Assembly: GCA_029953615.1 (NCBI GenBank)
Contig: CP124529.1
Location: 2,136,998-2,200,997 of the forward strand
Source of the DNA: Pseudomonas putida
GTDB taxonomy: Bacteria > Pseudomonadota > Gammaproteobacteria > Pseudomonadales > Pseudomonadaceae
Length of the DNA stretch: 64,000 nucleotides
Reading direction: 5' to 3'
In this document: piece after piece, positions 23,911 through 31,836 of the stretch
Numbering within the stretch: position 1 is the first letter of the stretch
Layout: each line of letters opens with the position of its first letter
Position numbers and translations under genes: made by a program
Notes under the pieces: model-generated
The model's input: only the letters and a program-made list of their open reading frames with translations
Databases searched by the model: none
What the model was told of the DNA's origin: nothing

Positions 23911-24729
23911 TTACTTCTGGAGGAACGCCAGCAAGTCCTCATTCAGCTGCTGTGCATGAGTCACCGCAAACCCGTGCGGCGCCCCTGCATACACCTTCAG
24001 CTCAGCTCCGCGAATCAGTTCCGCCGCCTGCTTACCGGTGGTCTCGAACGGCACGATCTGGTCATCGTCGCCGTGGATCACCAGGGTCGGCACATCGACC
24101 TTGGCCATATCCGGACGGAAGTCGGTTTCGGAGAACGCAGTCACGCAATCCAGGGTGCCCTTGATCGATGCCATCAGCGCAATGTTCAGGGTCTGGGTCT
24201 GCACGCCCTGGGACACCTGCTGCCCATGGTTGATGCCATAGAACGGCGCAGCAAAATCGGCGATGAACTGCGCCCGGTCGGCACGCAGGCCGGCGCGGAT
24301 GCCCTCGAATACCGACAGGTCGACGCCTTCAGGGTTGTCGTCACGCTTGCCGAACACCGGCGTTACCGCGCCCAGCAGTACCAGCCCGGCCACCCGCTCG
24401 CTGCCGTGGCGGGCGATGTAGCGGCTGACGTCACCGCCCCCCATCGAGAAGCCCACCAAGGTCACGTCGCGCAGGTCGAGGTGCTCGATCAGCTGGGCGA
24501 TGTCGTCGGCAAAGGTGTCGTAGTCGTAGCCGCTCCACGGCTGGCTCGAACGGCCGAAACCACGGCGGTCGAAGGCGATGGCGCGGTAGCCGCGGCTGGC
24601 CAGGAATTCCATCTGCGAATCCCACATGTCGGCATCCAGTGGCCAGCCGTGGCTGAACAGCACCGGCTTGCCGCTGCCCCAGTCCTTGAAGTAGATCGAA
24701 GTGCCATCGCGGGTAACGAAGGTGCTCAT
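23911..24729 (-). CDS. Alpha/beta hydrolase, cofactor-free haloperoxidase/arylesterase type
   Basis: A 272-residue alpha/beta hydrolase without signal peptide. The triad is visible: Ser95 in GFSMGG, Asp223 in IHGDDDQIVPFE and His252 in GAPHGF, matching the spacing of bacterial non-heme chloroperoxidases and aryl esterases (family triad near 94/222/251). These enzymes hydrolyse esters and make peracids; halogenation is a side reaction. The ATG at 24727-24729 follows AAGGAGATACC. It is 39 bases downstream of the small membrane protein gene, probably one unit. Confidence 0.9.
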   Translation of the reverse strand: MSTFVTRDGTSIYFKDWGSGKPVLFSHGWPLDADMWDSQMEFLASRGYRAIAFDRRGFGRSSQPWSGYDYDTFADDIAQLIEHLDLRDVTLVGFSMGGGDVSRYIARHGSERVAGLVLLGAVTPVFGKRDDNPEGVDLSVFEGIRAGLRADRAQFIADFAAPFYGINHGQQVSQGVQTQTLNIALMASIKGTLDCVTAFSETDFRPDMAKVDVPTLVIHGDDDQIVPFETTGKQAAELIRGAELKVYAGAPHGFAVTHAQQLNEDLLAFLQK

Positions 24730-24768
24730 GTCGGTATCTCCTTGAAAATGTCGAGGTAAAGGCCTGGC

Positions 24769-25077
24769 TCAGCCACGCAGCCAGTTGGCGCAGCGGCGGG
24801 TTACCCAAGGCATGATGTAGAACACCACGGGCAGGATGACGAACACATTGACGATCAGGTTGCCGGCAATCACACCGCCCAGCTGCGGAAAGCGTGCGAA
24901 CAGCGGCGCCAGCAGTTGCGGAATGACCATGGTCATCGGGCAGATCACCAGGTAGGTCAGCAGCGCCTGCTTCCAGCGCGGCGGTTGCGCTGCCGTGGTG
25001 CCCGGGGTGCTATCAAGAACCTGGTGTTGCAGGCATACGGTTACTACTTCGCGGTTGTCTTGGAGTGCGGTGTTCAT
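24769..25077 (-). CDS. Small membrane protein resembling the tail of ABM-type proteins
   Basis: A 102-residue protein with a polar N-terminus and two hydrophobic helices (ALLTYLVICPMTMVIPQLLA and IAGNLIVNVFVILPVVFYIM), ending MPWVTRRCANWLRG. The sequence from PPRWKQALLTYL onward looks like the membrane tail of longer antibiotic-biosynthesis-monooxygenase proteins. The catalytic domain is absent, so it may be a shortened version. The ATG at 25075-25077 follows an AAGGAACG site. Likely co-transcribed with the downstream hydrolase, and possibly with the ycaC copy 115 bases upstream. Confidence 0.72.
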   Translation of the reverse strand: MNTALQDNREVVTVCLQHQVLDSTPGTTAAQPPRWKQALLTYLVICPMTMVIPQLLAPLFARFPQLGGVIAGNLIVNVFVILPVVFYIMPWVTRRCANWLRG

Positions 25078-25192
25078 CAGCGTTCCTTGGGATGAGCTTG
25101 CCCGCATCCACTGTGCAACGGCGGACGGGCGCTGGATTGGACAGGTGTGCTGCCTTGCCGGGCACCGACTGGCGGTGCCCGGGGCGATCGGT

Positions 25193-25822
25193 TTACTTGC
25201 TGGCGTTGAAGGCGTTGTAGCTGGTGATCAGGTTGCGGTAGTCCGGGATGTGGTTGGAGCACAGCGCAGCCAGGCCTTCGATGTCGTTGCGCCAGTCGCG
25301 GTGCAGCTCGCAGGCCACGCCGAACCAGGTCATCAGTTGTGCGCCGGCCTGGCTCATGCGGTCATGGGCGGCGTCGCGGGTCATGGCGTTGAAGGTGCCG
25401 GAGGCATCGGTGACCACGAACACTTCGAACTCTTCTTCCAGGGCCGACAGCGCCGGGAAGGCTACGCACACTTCGGTCACCACGCCGGCAATGATCAGTT
25501 GCTTCTTGCCAGTGGCCTTCACCGCCTTGACGAAGTCCTCGTTGTCCCAGGCGTTGATCTGGCCTGGACGGGCGATGTACGGGGCGTCCGGGAACAGGGC
25601 TTTCAGCTCTGGCACCAGCGGGCCGTTCGGGCCTTGTTCGAAGCTGGTGGTGAGGATGGTCGGCAAGTTGAAGAACTTGGCCAGGTCGGCCAAGGCCAAT
25701 ACGTTGTTCTTGAAAGCGTCCGGCTCGATGTCACGGACCAGCGACAGCAGGCCAGCCTGGTGGTCGACCAGCAGTACGGCGGCGTCGTCTTTGTTCAGGC
25801 GGTTGTATTTGAAGTTGGTCAT
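25193..25822 (-). CDS. ycaC: YcaC isochorismatase-family hydrolase (paralogue 3)
   Basis: A 209-residue near-duplicate of the gene at 16634. The proteins differ only at MTNFKYNRL versus MSKFTYNRL and in the last ten residues; Asp20 and Cys119 are kept. DNA similarity extends into the upstream region, including an AGATTAAAA block and GTTC-N8-GAAC. This suggests recent duplication or ongoing gene conversion. It leads a minus-strand group with the small membrane protein and the haloperoxidase-like hydrolase. Confidence 0.93.
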   Translation of the reverse strand: MTNFKYNRLNKDDAAVLLVDHQAGLLSLVRDIEPDAFKNNVLALADLAKFFNLPTILTTSFEQGPNGPLVPELKALFPDAPYIARPGQINAWDNEDFVKAVKATGKKQLIIAGVVTEVCVAFPALSALEEEFEVFVVTDASGTFNAMTRDAAHDRMSQAGAQLMTWFGVACELHRDWRNDIEGLAALCSNHIPDYRNLITSYNAFNASK

Positions 25823-25932
25823 GGGGTAGCTCCTAAGGGTTTTGATTTTCAGTAAGTTGGGTGTTTCGCGTTGATGGGAGAAGATTAAAACCAACACCTT
25901 TTCAGCGGTAGATAGCGGTTTTTGGCCCTAGC

Positions 25933-25948
25933 GTTCTGTTTAAGGAAC
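25933..25948. promoter_or_regulatory. Operator-like inverted repeat upstream of ycaC (paralogue 3)
   Basis: GTTC-TGTTTAAG-GAAC, followed by GATA, is the counterpart of the site at 17378. No LysR gene is adjacent here, so control by the LysR protein encoded at 17543 is inferred. Confidence 0.55.
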
Positions 25949-25968
25949 GATAAATTGATGTTGGTCTC

Positions 25969-26068
25969 GCCGGCCTATTCGCGGGCTTGCCCGCTCCCAC
26001 AGTAGTTGTGCATAACTTGATGGATGTGCGATCCCTGTGGGAGCGGGCAAGCCCGCGAAGAGGCCGGC
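25969..26068. repeat. REPIN, family A
   Basis: Inverted family-A pair. The 317-base gap between divergent ycaC (paralogue 3) and mscS-like genes holds this REPIN, the operator-like palindrome and no gene. Confidence 0.92.
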
Positions 26069-26139
26069 GCAGGCTGTCATTGCCTGCCCGGCCAACCTGC
26101 TCTATTACTACCCACAACCCTCCCTCACCCGAGACCACC

Positions 26140-27567
26140 ATGCTGGCGTTCATCCAGTCATACCCGCTGTTGCTCGGCATCGCCCTGATCCTGCTCGACC
26201 TCGTGCTCTGGCAGCTCATTCCTCTGCAGCACCGGGCCTGGCGCATCGCCGCGCGGCTGGTGCTGTTCCTGCTGTTCAGCGCGGTGCTGATGGCAGCTGG
26301 CATGAGCCCGCTGCAACCGCCACCCTGGCCCGATGACGTCTCGCGCAACCTGCTCGCCACGGTACTGGCGATCGGCTGGTGGCTGTTCGGCGCACGCACG
26401 GTGACGGTGGTGTTCGGCCTGTTGCTGGTGGCCCGCGGCAGCCATGGCGGGCGTTTGCTGCAGGATGTGCTGGGGGCGCTGATCTTTCTGGCTGCCGTGG
26501 TCGCTGCCGCAGGCTATGTATTGCAGCTGCCGGTGAAGGGCCTGTTGGCCACATCGGGGGTGATGGCCATCGTCATCGGCCTGGCGCTGCAAAGCACACT
26601 GGCCGACGTGTTCAGTGGCATCATCCTCAACACCACGCGGCCGTATCAGATTGGCGACTCGATCTCCATCGACAGCACCGAAGGCAAAGTGCTGGAAATC
26701 GACTGGCGTGCCACCCGCCTGCTCACCAGCAACGGCAGCCTGGCAGTGATCCCCAACTCGGTGGCGGCCAAGGCGCGGCTGCTCAACCACAGCCGCCCGG
26801 CCGATGTGCACGGGGTATCGATTACCGTGGTGGTGCCGGCCAAGGTGCGGCCCAAGCGGGTGTTCGATGCGCTGGAAAAGGCCTTGCAAGGCGTCAGTGC
26901 CATTCTTGCAACCCCAAAACCAAAGGTGACGGTGAAAGCCTCGACGCTGGAATCAGTGGAGTACGAAGCCAGTGGCTTCGTGGCCGACGCAGGCGCCAAG
27001 GGCGACGCGCGCAACCAGCTGTTCGACCTGGCCCACCGGCACCTGGAGGCCAGCGGGGTAATGTGGAACGCCGACCTGGCCATGCCACCCCGCAGCCGCC
27101 AGCGCGAGGTGCTGGACGAGGTGCGGGTGTTCCGCTCGCTAAGCAGTGAAGAGCGCGATGCGCTGAGCCAGCGCATGACGGCGGTGGAATACCTGGCGGA
27201 CCAGGTAATCCTGGGCGTGGGCGAGCATTCCGATCATTTGCTGGTGATTGGCAGCGGGGTGGTGTCGGCGTCGATTCGCGATGGCGACAGGCTGGTCGAG
27301 GCCGGGCGCATGGGGCCGGGTGAGGTGCTGGGTATCGAGGGGATCATCGACGAAGAGGAATCGCTGGCCGAGTTCCGCACGCTGACCGGTTGCGTGTTGT
27401 ATCGGATCGACAAGGAACAGGTGAAGAGCTGCCTGGTGCAACGCGGCGATGTGCAGACGGCGTTGAGCAAGTTGCAGCGGTTTCGGCGGCAGAGCCGGGA
27501 GTCGTTGTTGCTGCAGAAGCCGGTTTCGATCAAGAAAGGCGGCTTCCTCAGCTGGCTGCACAAGTAA
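26140..27567 (+). CDS. MscS-like channel with C-terminal cyclic-nucleotide-binding domain
   Basis: A 475-residue inner-membrane protein. Four or five helices lead to the MscS pore helix (GLLATSGVMAIVIGLALQS) and the beta domain (PYQIGDSISIDSTEGKVLEI, SNGSLAVIPNSV). Residues 345-455 form a cNMP/CRP-like sensor domain (VFRSLSSEERDALSQRM, DHLLVIGSGVVSASIRDG, GEVLGIEGIIDEEE). This matches the bacterial cyclic-nucleotide-gated MscS group. The classic phosphate-binding cassette RxA is not obvious, so nucleotide binding is uncertain. ATG at 26140; the open frame upstream is REP sequence. Confidence 0.9.
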   Translation: MLAFIQSYPLLLGIALILLDLVLWQLIPLQHRAWRIAARLVLFLLFSAVLMAAGMSPLQPPPWPDDVSRNLLATVLAIGWWLFGARTVTVVFGLLLVARGSHGGRLLQDVLGALIFLAAVVAAAGYVLQLPVKGLLATSGVMAIVIGLALQSTLADVFSGIILNTTRPYQIGDSISIDSTEGKVLEIDWRATRLLTSNGSLAVIPNSVAAKARLLNHSRPADVHGVSITVVVPAKVRPKRVFDALEKALQGVSAILATPKPKVTVKASTLESVEYEASGFVADAGAKGDARNQLFDLAHRHLEASGVMWNADLAMPPRSRQREVLDEVRVFRSLSSEERDALSQRMTAVEYLADQVILGVGEHSDHLLVIGSGVVSASIRDGDRLVEAGRMGPGEVLGIEGIIDEEESLAEFRTLTGCVLYRIDKEQVKSCLVQRGDVQTALSKLQRFRRQSRESLLLQKPVSIKKGGFLSWLHK

Positions 27568-27572
27568 GCCTG

Positions 27573-27659
27573 TGCTGGCCTCTTCGCGGGCGCGCCCGCT
27601 CCCACATGTCCACCACAGCACTCACTGTGGGAGCGGGCATGCCCGCGAAGGGGCCAGTG
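27573..27659. repeat. REPIN, family A
   Basis: Inverted family-A pair filling the gap between the convergent mscS-like and amaA genes. Confidence 0.92.
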
Positions 27660-27660
27660 C

Positions 27661-28947
27661 TTACAACACAACTCTCAGGCATTGCCCCGCGTGGTACAGC
27701 GAGAACCCGGACTCGTAGAACGCCGTCCGCAGCGAGGGCGCACTCACGCCCTTCATCGGCGAGAACGGGATCGGCAGGCTGCCCTCCTCCCCCTTCAGCA
27801 AGAACTCGGCGAACGCCCGGCCAATCACGGTCCCGGTGGTATTGCCCCGCCCGTTGTAGCCAGTCACTGCCACCAGCCCCGGCGCCGGTTCGAACAGGCG
27901 CATCAGGTGGTCTGGGGTGAAGTCGATGCAGCCGGTCCAGTGCATTTCCCACTCGACCTTTCCCAGCTCCGGGTAATAGTGGCTCTGGATCCGGTCGGCC
28001 CAGCTGCGCACGAACCATGTCGGCTTGTTGTCGACCCGGCCCAGGCTGCCGAGCAGCAGGCGGCCCTGGTCGTCGCGACGGATGCTGCTGAGCACGGTGC
28101 GGGTGTCCCAGGAGCCTTGGCCATGTGGCAGCACCTTGTCGGCTGCGGCGCCCTGCAAAGGCTTGGACGCTACCTGGTAGTAGTAGCCACGGAAAAACTG
28201 CTTCTGCAGGTTGCTCCAGTCGCCCTCGGTGTAGGCGCCGGTGGAAATCACCACCTTGTCGGCACGCACCGAACCACGTGCGGTCTTCACCCGCCAGGCA
28301 TCGCCGTCACGCTCCAGGCCTTCGACCGATGACTGCTGGTACAGCTTGCCACCCAAGCGCGCCACCGCTGCGGCCAGGCCCTGGGTGTAGCCCATGGGGT
28401 TGATGGTTCCGGCGCGGCGGTCGAGCAACGCGGCGGAGATCTTGTCGGTGCCGCAGTATTCCTGGCACTGGGCACCGGTCAGCAGCTCCACATCGGCACC
28501 ACGGCGGCGCCATTGTTCGTGGCGGGCTTCGAGGTCGGCGATACCGGTGGCGTTATGCGCCATGTGCAGCGTGCCTTTGTGCTGGGCCTGGCAGTCGATG
28601 CCAAGGCGTTCGATCATGGCGAACACTTCGGCCGGGGCTTCGCCAAGCACCTTGTTCAGGCGGCTGCCCTGCTGCAGGCCGAGGGTGGCCTCGACATCGT
28701 CGGGGCGGATCCAGGTGCCGGCGTTGACCAGGCCGACGTTGCGCCCGGAGCCACCGTGACCGATCTTCCAGGCCTCCAGCAGGATCACCGACTTGCCCTG
28801 TTCGAGCAGGTGGATGGCCGCCGACAGGCCGGTAATGCCGCCTCCGATCACGCAGACATCGGCCTTGTGCTCACCGGCCAGGGCCTGGGCGGCGACGCTC
28901 GGTTTGCTGACGAATTCCCACAAGCATTCTTGACGCAGTTCGGACAT
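27661..28947 (-). CDS. amaA: L-pipecolate oxidase AmaA (FAD-dependent)
   Basis: A 428-residue DAO-family flavoprotein with the FAD motif VCVIGGGITGLSAAIHLLEQ (residues about 31-50) and the C-terminal VTGYNGRGNTTGTVIGRAFA. Identification as AmaA rests on its place beside amaB, a divergent LysR gene and hglS, as in P. putida. The enzyme oxidises L-pipecolate to piperideine-6-carboxylate in lysine catabolism. It lies about 150 bases downstream of amaB on the same strand, with a REPIN between them. Confidence 0.88.
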   Translation of the reverse strand: MSELRQECLWEFVSKPSVAAQALAGEHKADVCVIGGGITGLSAAIHLLEQGKSVILLEAWKIGHGGSGRNVGLVNAGTWIRPDDVEATLGLQQGSRLNKVLGEAPAEVFAMIERLGIDCQAQHKGTLHMAHNATGIADLEARHEQWRRRGADVELLTGAQCQEYCGTDKISAALLDRRAGTINPMGYTQGLAAAVARLGGKLYQQSSVEGLERDGDAWRVKTARGSVRADKVVISTGAYTEGDWSNLQKQFFRGYYYQVASKPLQGAAADKVLPHGQGSWDTRTVLSSIRRDDQGRLLLGSLGRVDNKPTWFVRSWADRIQSHYYPELGKVEWEMHWTGCIDFTPDHLMRLFEPAPGLVAVTGYNGRGNTTGTVIGRAFAEFLLKGEEGSLPIPFSPMKGVSAPSLRTAFYESGFSLYHAGQCLRVVL

Positions 28948-28976
28948 GGCCCGGCTCCAGCAATTTGTTCTCTTGT

Positions 28977-29091
28977 TGGGGCTGCTTTGCAGCCCATCGC
29001 CGGCAAGCCAGCTCCCACAATGATCGTGGCCACCTGCACGATCCCTGTGGGAGCTGGCTTGCCGGCGAAACGGGGGCGAAGCCCCCGCCTG
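28977..29091. repeat. REPIN, family B
   Basis: A second REP family: GGGGCTGCTTTGCAGCCCAT, then CGCCGGCAAGCCAGCTCCCA, facing its complement. It sits between amaB and amaA, within a likely operon, and ends with a CGGGGGCGAAGCCCCCG hairpin. Confidence 0.9.
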
Positions 29092-29097
29092 CGGCTA

Positions 29098-30588
29098 TCA
29101 GTCGAACACGATACCCTGCGCCAGCGGCAGCTCGCGCGAGTAGTTCACGGTGTTGGTCTGGCGACGCATGTAGCCTTTCCAGGCATCCGAACCAGACTCA
29201 CGACCACCGCCAGTTTCCTTCTCGCCGCCGAACGCACCGCCGATCTCGGCGCCGCTGGTACCGATGTTGACGTTGGCGATGCCGCAGTCGCTGCCCGAGG
29301 CGCTCTGGAAGCGCTCGGCTTCACGGATGTCGGTAGTGAAAATGCACGACGACAGGCCTTGTGGCACTTCGTTGTTCAGGCGCAGGGCCTCTTCGAAGTC
29401 GTCGTAAGCCAGCACGTACAGAATCGGAGCGAAGGTTTCGTGGCGCACCACGTCGCTCTGGGCCGGCATTTCGGCAATGGCAGGCGACACGTAGTAGGCA
29501 TTCGGATACTGGTCGGCCAGCTGACGCTCGCCACCAAACACTTGGCCACCTTCGTCGCGGGCCTTGGCCAGCGCGCCCTGCATGGCGTCGAACGACTGCT
29601 TGTCGATCAGCGGGCCCACCAGGTTGTCCTTGCGTGGGTCGCCGATGCGCACCTTGCCGTAGGCAGCTTTGACGCGGGCCACCACTTCGTCCTTGATCGA
29701 ACGGTGCACGATCAGGCGGCGCAGGGTGGTGCAACGCTGGCCGGCGGTGCCGACGGCGGAGAACAGGATGCCACGCACGGCCAGGTCGAGATCGGCGCTC
29801 GGGGCCAGGATCATGGCGTTGTTGCCGCCCAGCTCGAGGATGCTGCGGCCGAAGCGGGCAGCCACACGCGGGCCGACTTCGCGCCCCATGCGGGTGCTGC
29901 CGGTGGCGCTGACCAGCGGTACGCGCGGGTCGTCGACCATGGCTTCGCCGGCTTCACGGCCGCCGATCACCAGTTGTGCCAGGCCAGCCGGGGCATCGCC
30001 GAAGGCTTTCAGGGCTTTTTCGAACAGCGCCTGGCAGGCCAGGGCAGTCAGCGGGGTCTTCTCGGACGGTTTCCACACTACCGAGTTACCGGCGACCAGG
30101 GCCAGGGCGGTGTTCCAGGCCCAGACGGCAACCGGGAAGTTGAAGGCGCTGATCACACCGACCACGCCAAGCGGGTGCCAGGTTTCACGCATGTGGTGGC
30201 CAGGGCGTTCGGAAGCGATGGTCAGGCCGTACAGCTGGCGCGACAGACCAACGGCGAAGTCACAGATGTCGATCATTTCCTGCACTTCGCCCAGGCCTTC
30301 CTGGGTAATCTTGCCGGCTTCGATCGATACCAGCTCGCCGAGGTCGGCCTTGTGCTCACGCAGCACTTCACCGAACAGACGCACCAGCTCGCCACGACGT
30401 GGGGCCGGTACGCTGCGCCAGGCTTCGAAGGCGCTTTGGGCCTGATCGATGCGGGCGATGGTCTCGGCCTTGCCGAGCAGTTTCACCGAGGCGATCTGGC
30501 TGCCGTCGATCGGCGTGTGAACAGGGTAGTCGCCCTGGGTGTAAGCCTCGGCGGCAACGCCAAGGCGCTCGAGCAATCCAGCAACCAT
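29098..30588 (-). CDS. amaB: Piperideine-6-carboxylate / 2-aminoadipate-semialdehyde dehydrogenase AmaB
   Basis: A 496-residue ALDH7-type aldehyde dehydrogenase. The catalytic Glu lies in LELGGNNAM and the Cys in TAGQRCTTLRR; the cofactor region is SAFNFPVAVWAWN and the family tail GGGRESGSDAWK. It converts the product of AmaA to 2-aminoadipate. Start at 30586-30588, preceded by AGGAGAAGC; the open frame upstream crosses the promoter region. A LysR gene is divergent and 136 bases away, the likely regulator. Confidence 0.92.
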   Translation of the reverse strand: MVAGLLERLGVAAEAYTQGDYPVHTPIDGSQIASVKLLGKAETIARIDQAQSAFEAWRSVPAPRRGELVRLFGEVLREHKADLGELVSIEAGKITQEGLGEVQEMIDICDFAVGLSRQLYGLTIASERPGHHMRETWHPLGVVGVISAFNFPVAVWAWNTALALVAGNSVVWKPSEKTPLTALACQALFEKALKAFGDAPAGLAQLVIGGREAGEAMVDDPRVPLVSATGSTRMGREVGPRVAARFGRSILELGGNNAMILAPSADLDLAVRGILFSAVGTAGQRCTTLRRLIVHRSIKDEVVARVKAAYGKVRIGDPRKDNLVGPLIDKQSFDAMQGALAKARDEGGQVFGGERQLADQYPNAYYVSPAIAEMPAQSDVVRHETFAPILYVLAYDDFEEALRLNNEVPQGLSSCIFTTDIREAERFQSASGSDCGIANVNIGTSGAEIGGAFGGEKETGGGRESGSDAWKGYMRRQTNTVNYSRELPLAQGIVFD

Positions 30589-30724
30589 TTGTGCTTCTCC
30601 TACATCGGGTGATGGGGTGGAAAAATGATGTGGATCAGTATTAATCCGATCACATAGGTACAACAAACGACCTTTATTCCGCATATCATTCCGTCAGGTA
30701 ATGATTTGAGCCGCAGAGACCGCT

Positions 30725-31615
30725 ATGTCCAAACGCCTGGTGCCCTCCATGACCGCCCTGCAGTGCTTTGAAGCTGCAGCCCGCCATTTGAGCTTTACCC
30801 GTGCCGCCGAAGAGCTGCACCTGACCCAGAGTGCCGTCAGCAAGCAGGTGGCGCAGCTTGAAGACATGTTGCGCCACCACCTGTTCCTGCGTATCCGCCG
30901 CCGCCTGCAGCTGACACCGGCGGGCAGCCTGTACCTGGCCGAGGTCAACAAGATCCTCACGCAGGTGGATATGTCCAGCCGCTACGTGCTTACCTACGGC
31001 GAGCAGACCGAGATACTTAAGGTAGCCACTCAACCGAGTTTTGGCGTGCGCTGGTTGATCCCGCACCTCAAGGGCTTTGGCAAGCGCTACAGCAATATCC
31101 ACCTGGACATCCGCAACGAGATGGAGCCGTTCGCCCTGCTGCAGGGCTCGGCAGACGTGGTGTTCTTCTATGGCCAGGGCACGTGGCCGGGGGCCACCTG
31201 CGTGGAACTGTTCGGTGAAGAGGTGGTGCCGGTGTGTGCGCCGGAATTGCTGGCCGGGCGGGAGCTGGAGGGTGCCGAGGCGTTGGCCGGGCTGGTGCTG
31301 TTACAGAGCACCTCGCGCCCGGAGGCCTGGCACGAGTGGTTCCTGGAATTGGGTTTGCAGAGCGTCAGCGCCTACCACGGGCCGCGCTTCGATACGTTCT
31401 ATATGGCCTTGAGCGCGGCACAGGCCGGGTGCGGGGTGGCGCTGGTGCCGCGTTACCTGGCGGCGAAGGAATTGGCGGAGGGGAGTTTGGTGGTGCCGTG
31501 GAACCATGCGATGCGCAGTGCCGGGGCGCATTACCTGGCGTATGCCGAGCATGCGGCGGAGGTGCCCAAGGTAAGGGCGTTGGTGGAATGGATTCGGGAG
31601 CAGCTTCAGGCTTGA
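30725..31615 (+). CDS. LysR-family regulator, GcvA-like (divergent from amaB)
   Basis: A 296-residue LysR-type regulator. The DNA-binding helix is LSFTRAAEELHLTQSAVSKQ, and the effector domain begins about residue 95 (LKVATQPSFGVRWLIPHL), of the GcvA/AmpR-like subgroup. Its divergent position to amaB-amaA suggests control of pipecolate/aminoadipate catabolism; the inducer is unknown. Confidence 0.9.
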   Translation: MSKRLVPSMTALQCFEAAARHLSFTRAAEELHLTQSAVSKQVAQLEDMLRHHLFLRIRRRLQLTPAGSLYLAEVNKILTQVDMSSRYVLTYGEQTEILKVATQPSFGVRWLIPHLKGFGKRYSNIHLDIRNEMEPFALLQGSADVVFFYGQGTWPGATCVELFGEEVVPVCAPELLAGRELEGAEALAGLVLLQSTSRPEAWHEWFLELGLQSVSAYHGPRFDTFYMALSAAQAGCGVALVPRYLAAKELAEGSLVVPWNHAMRSAGAHYLAYAEHAAEVPKVRALVEWIREQLQA

Positions 31616-31618
31616 GAT

Positions 31619-31730
31619 TGCCGGGGCCGCTTTGCGGCCCATCGCCGGCAAGCCAGCTCCCACAGGGAGCTCCACAATTGCTGAATCCTGTGTCCAACCT
31701 GTGGGAGCTGGCTTGCCGGCGATAGGGCCC
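31619..31730. repeat. REPIN, family B
   Basis: GGGGCCGCTTTGCGGCCCAT, then CGCCGGCAAGCCAGCTCCCA, facing its complement, between the LysR gene and hglS. Confidence 0.9.
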
Positions 31731-31836
31731 TTGAGGTCGATCAAAAAAGGAATGACACACTCACTTTTTTTCGCTTGTGAGGCGAGTGCATTCCCAGCTT
31801 TCATGTAAGCGTCCGAACCCAACCAGGAAGCTAGCG

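Noticed and set aside
28513..30612. Long plus-strand frame (699 codons) opposite amaA and amaB
   Set aside because: It runs through two real genes and a REPIN in antisense; a high-GC shadow frame.
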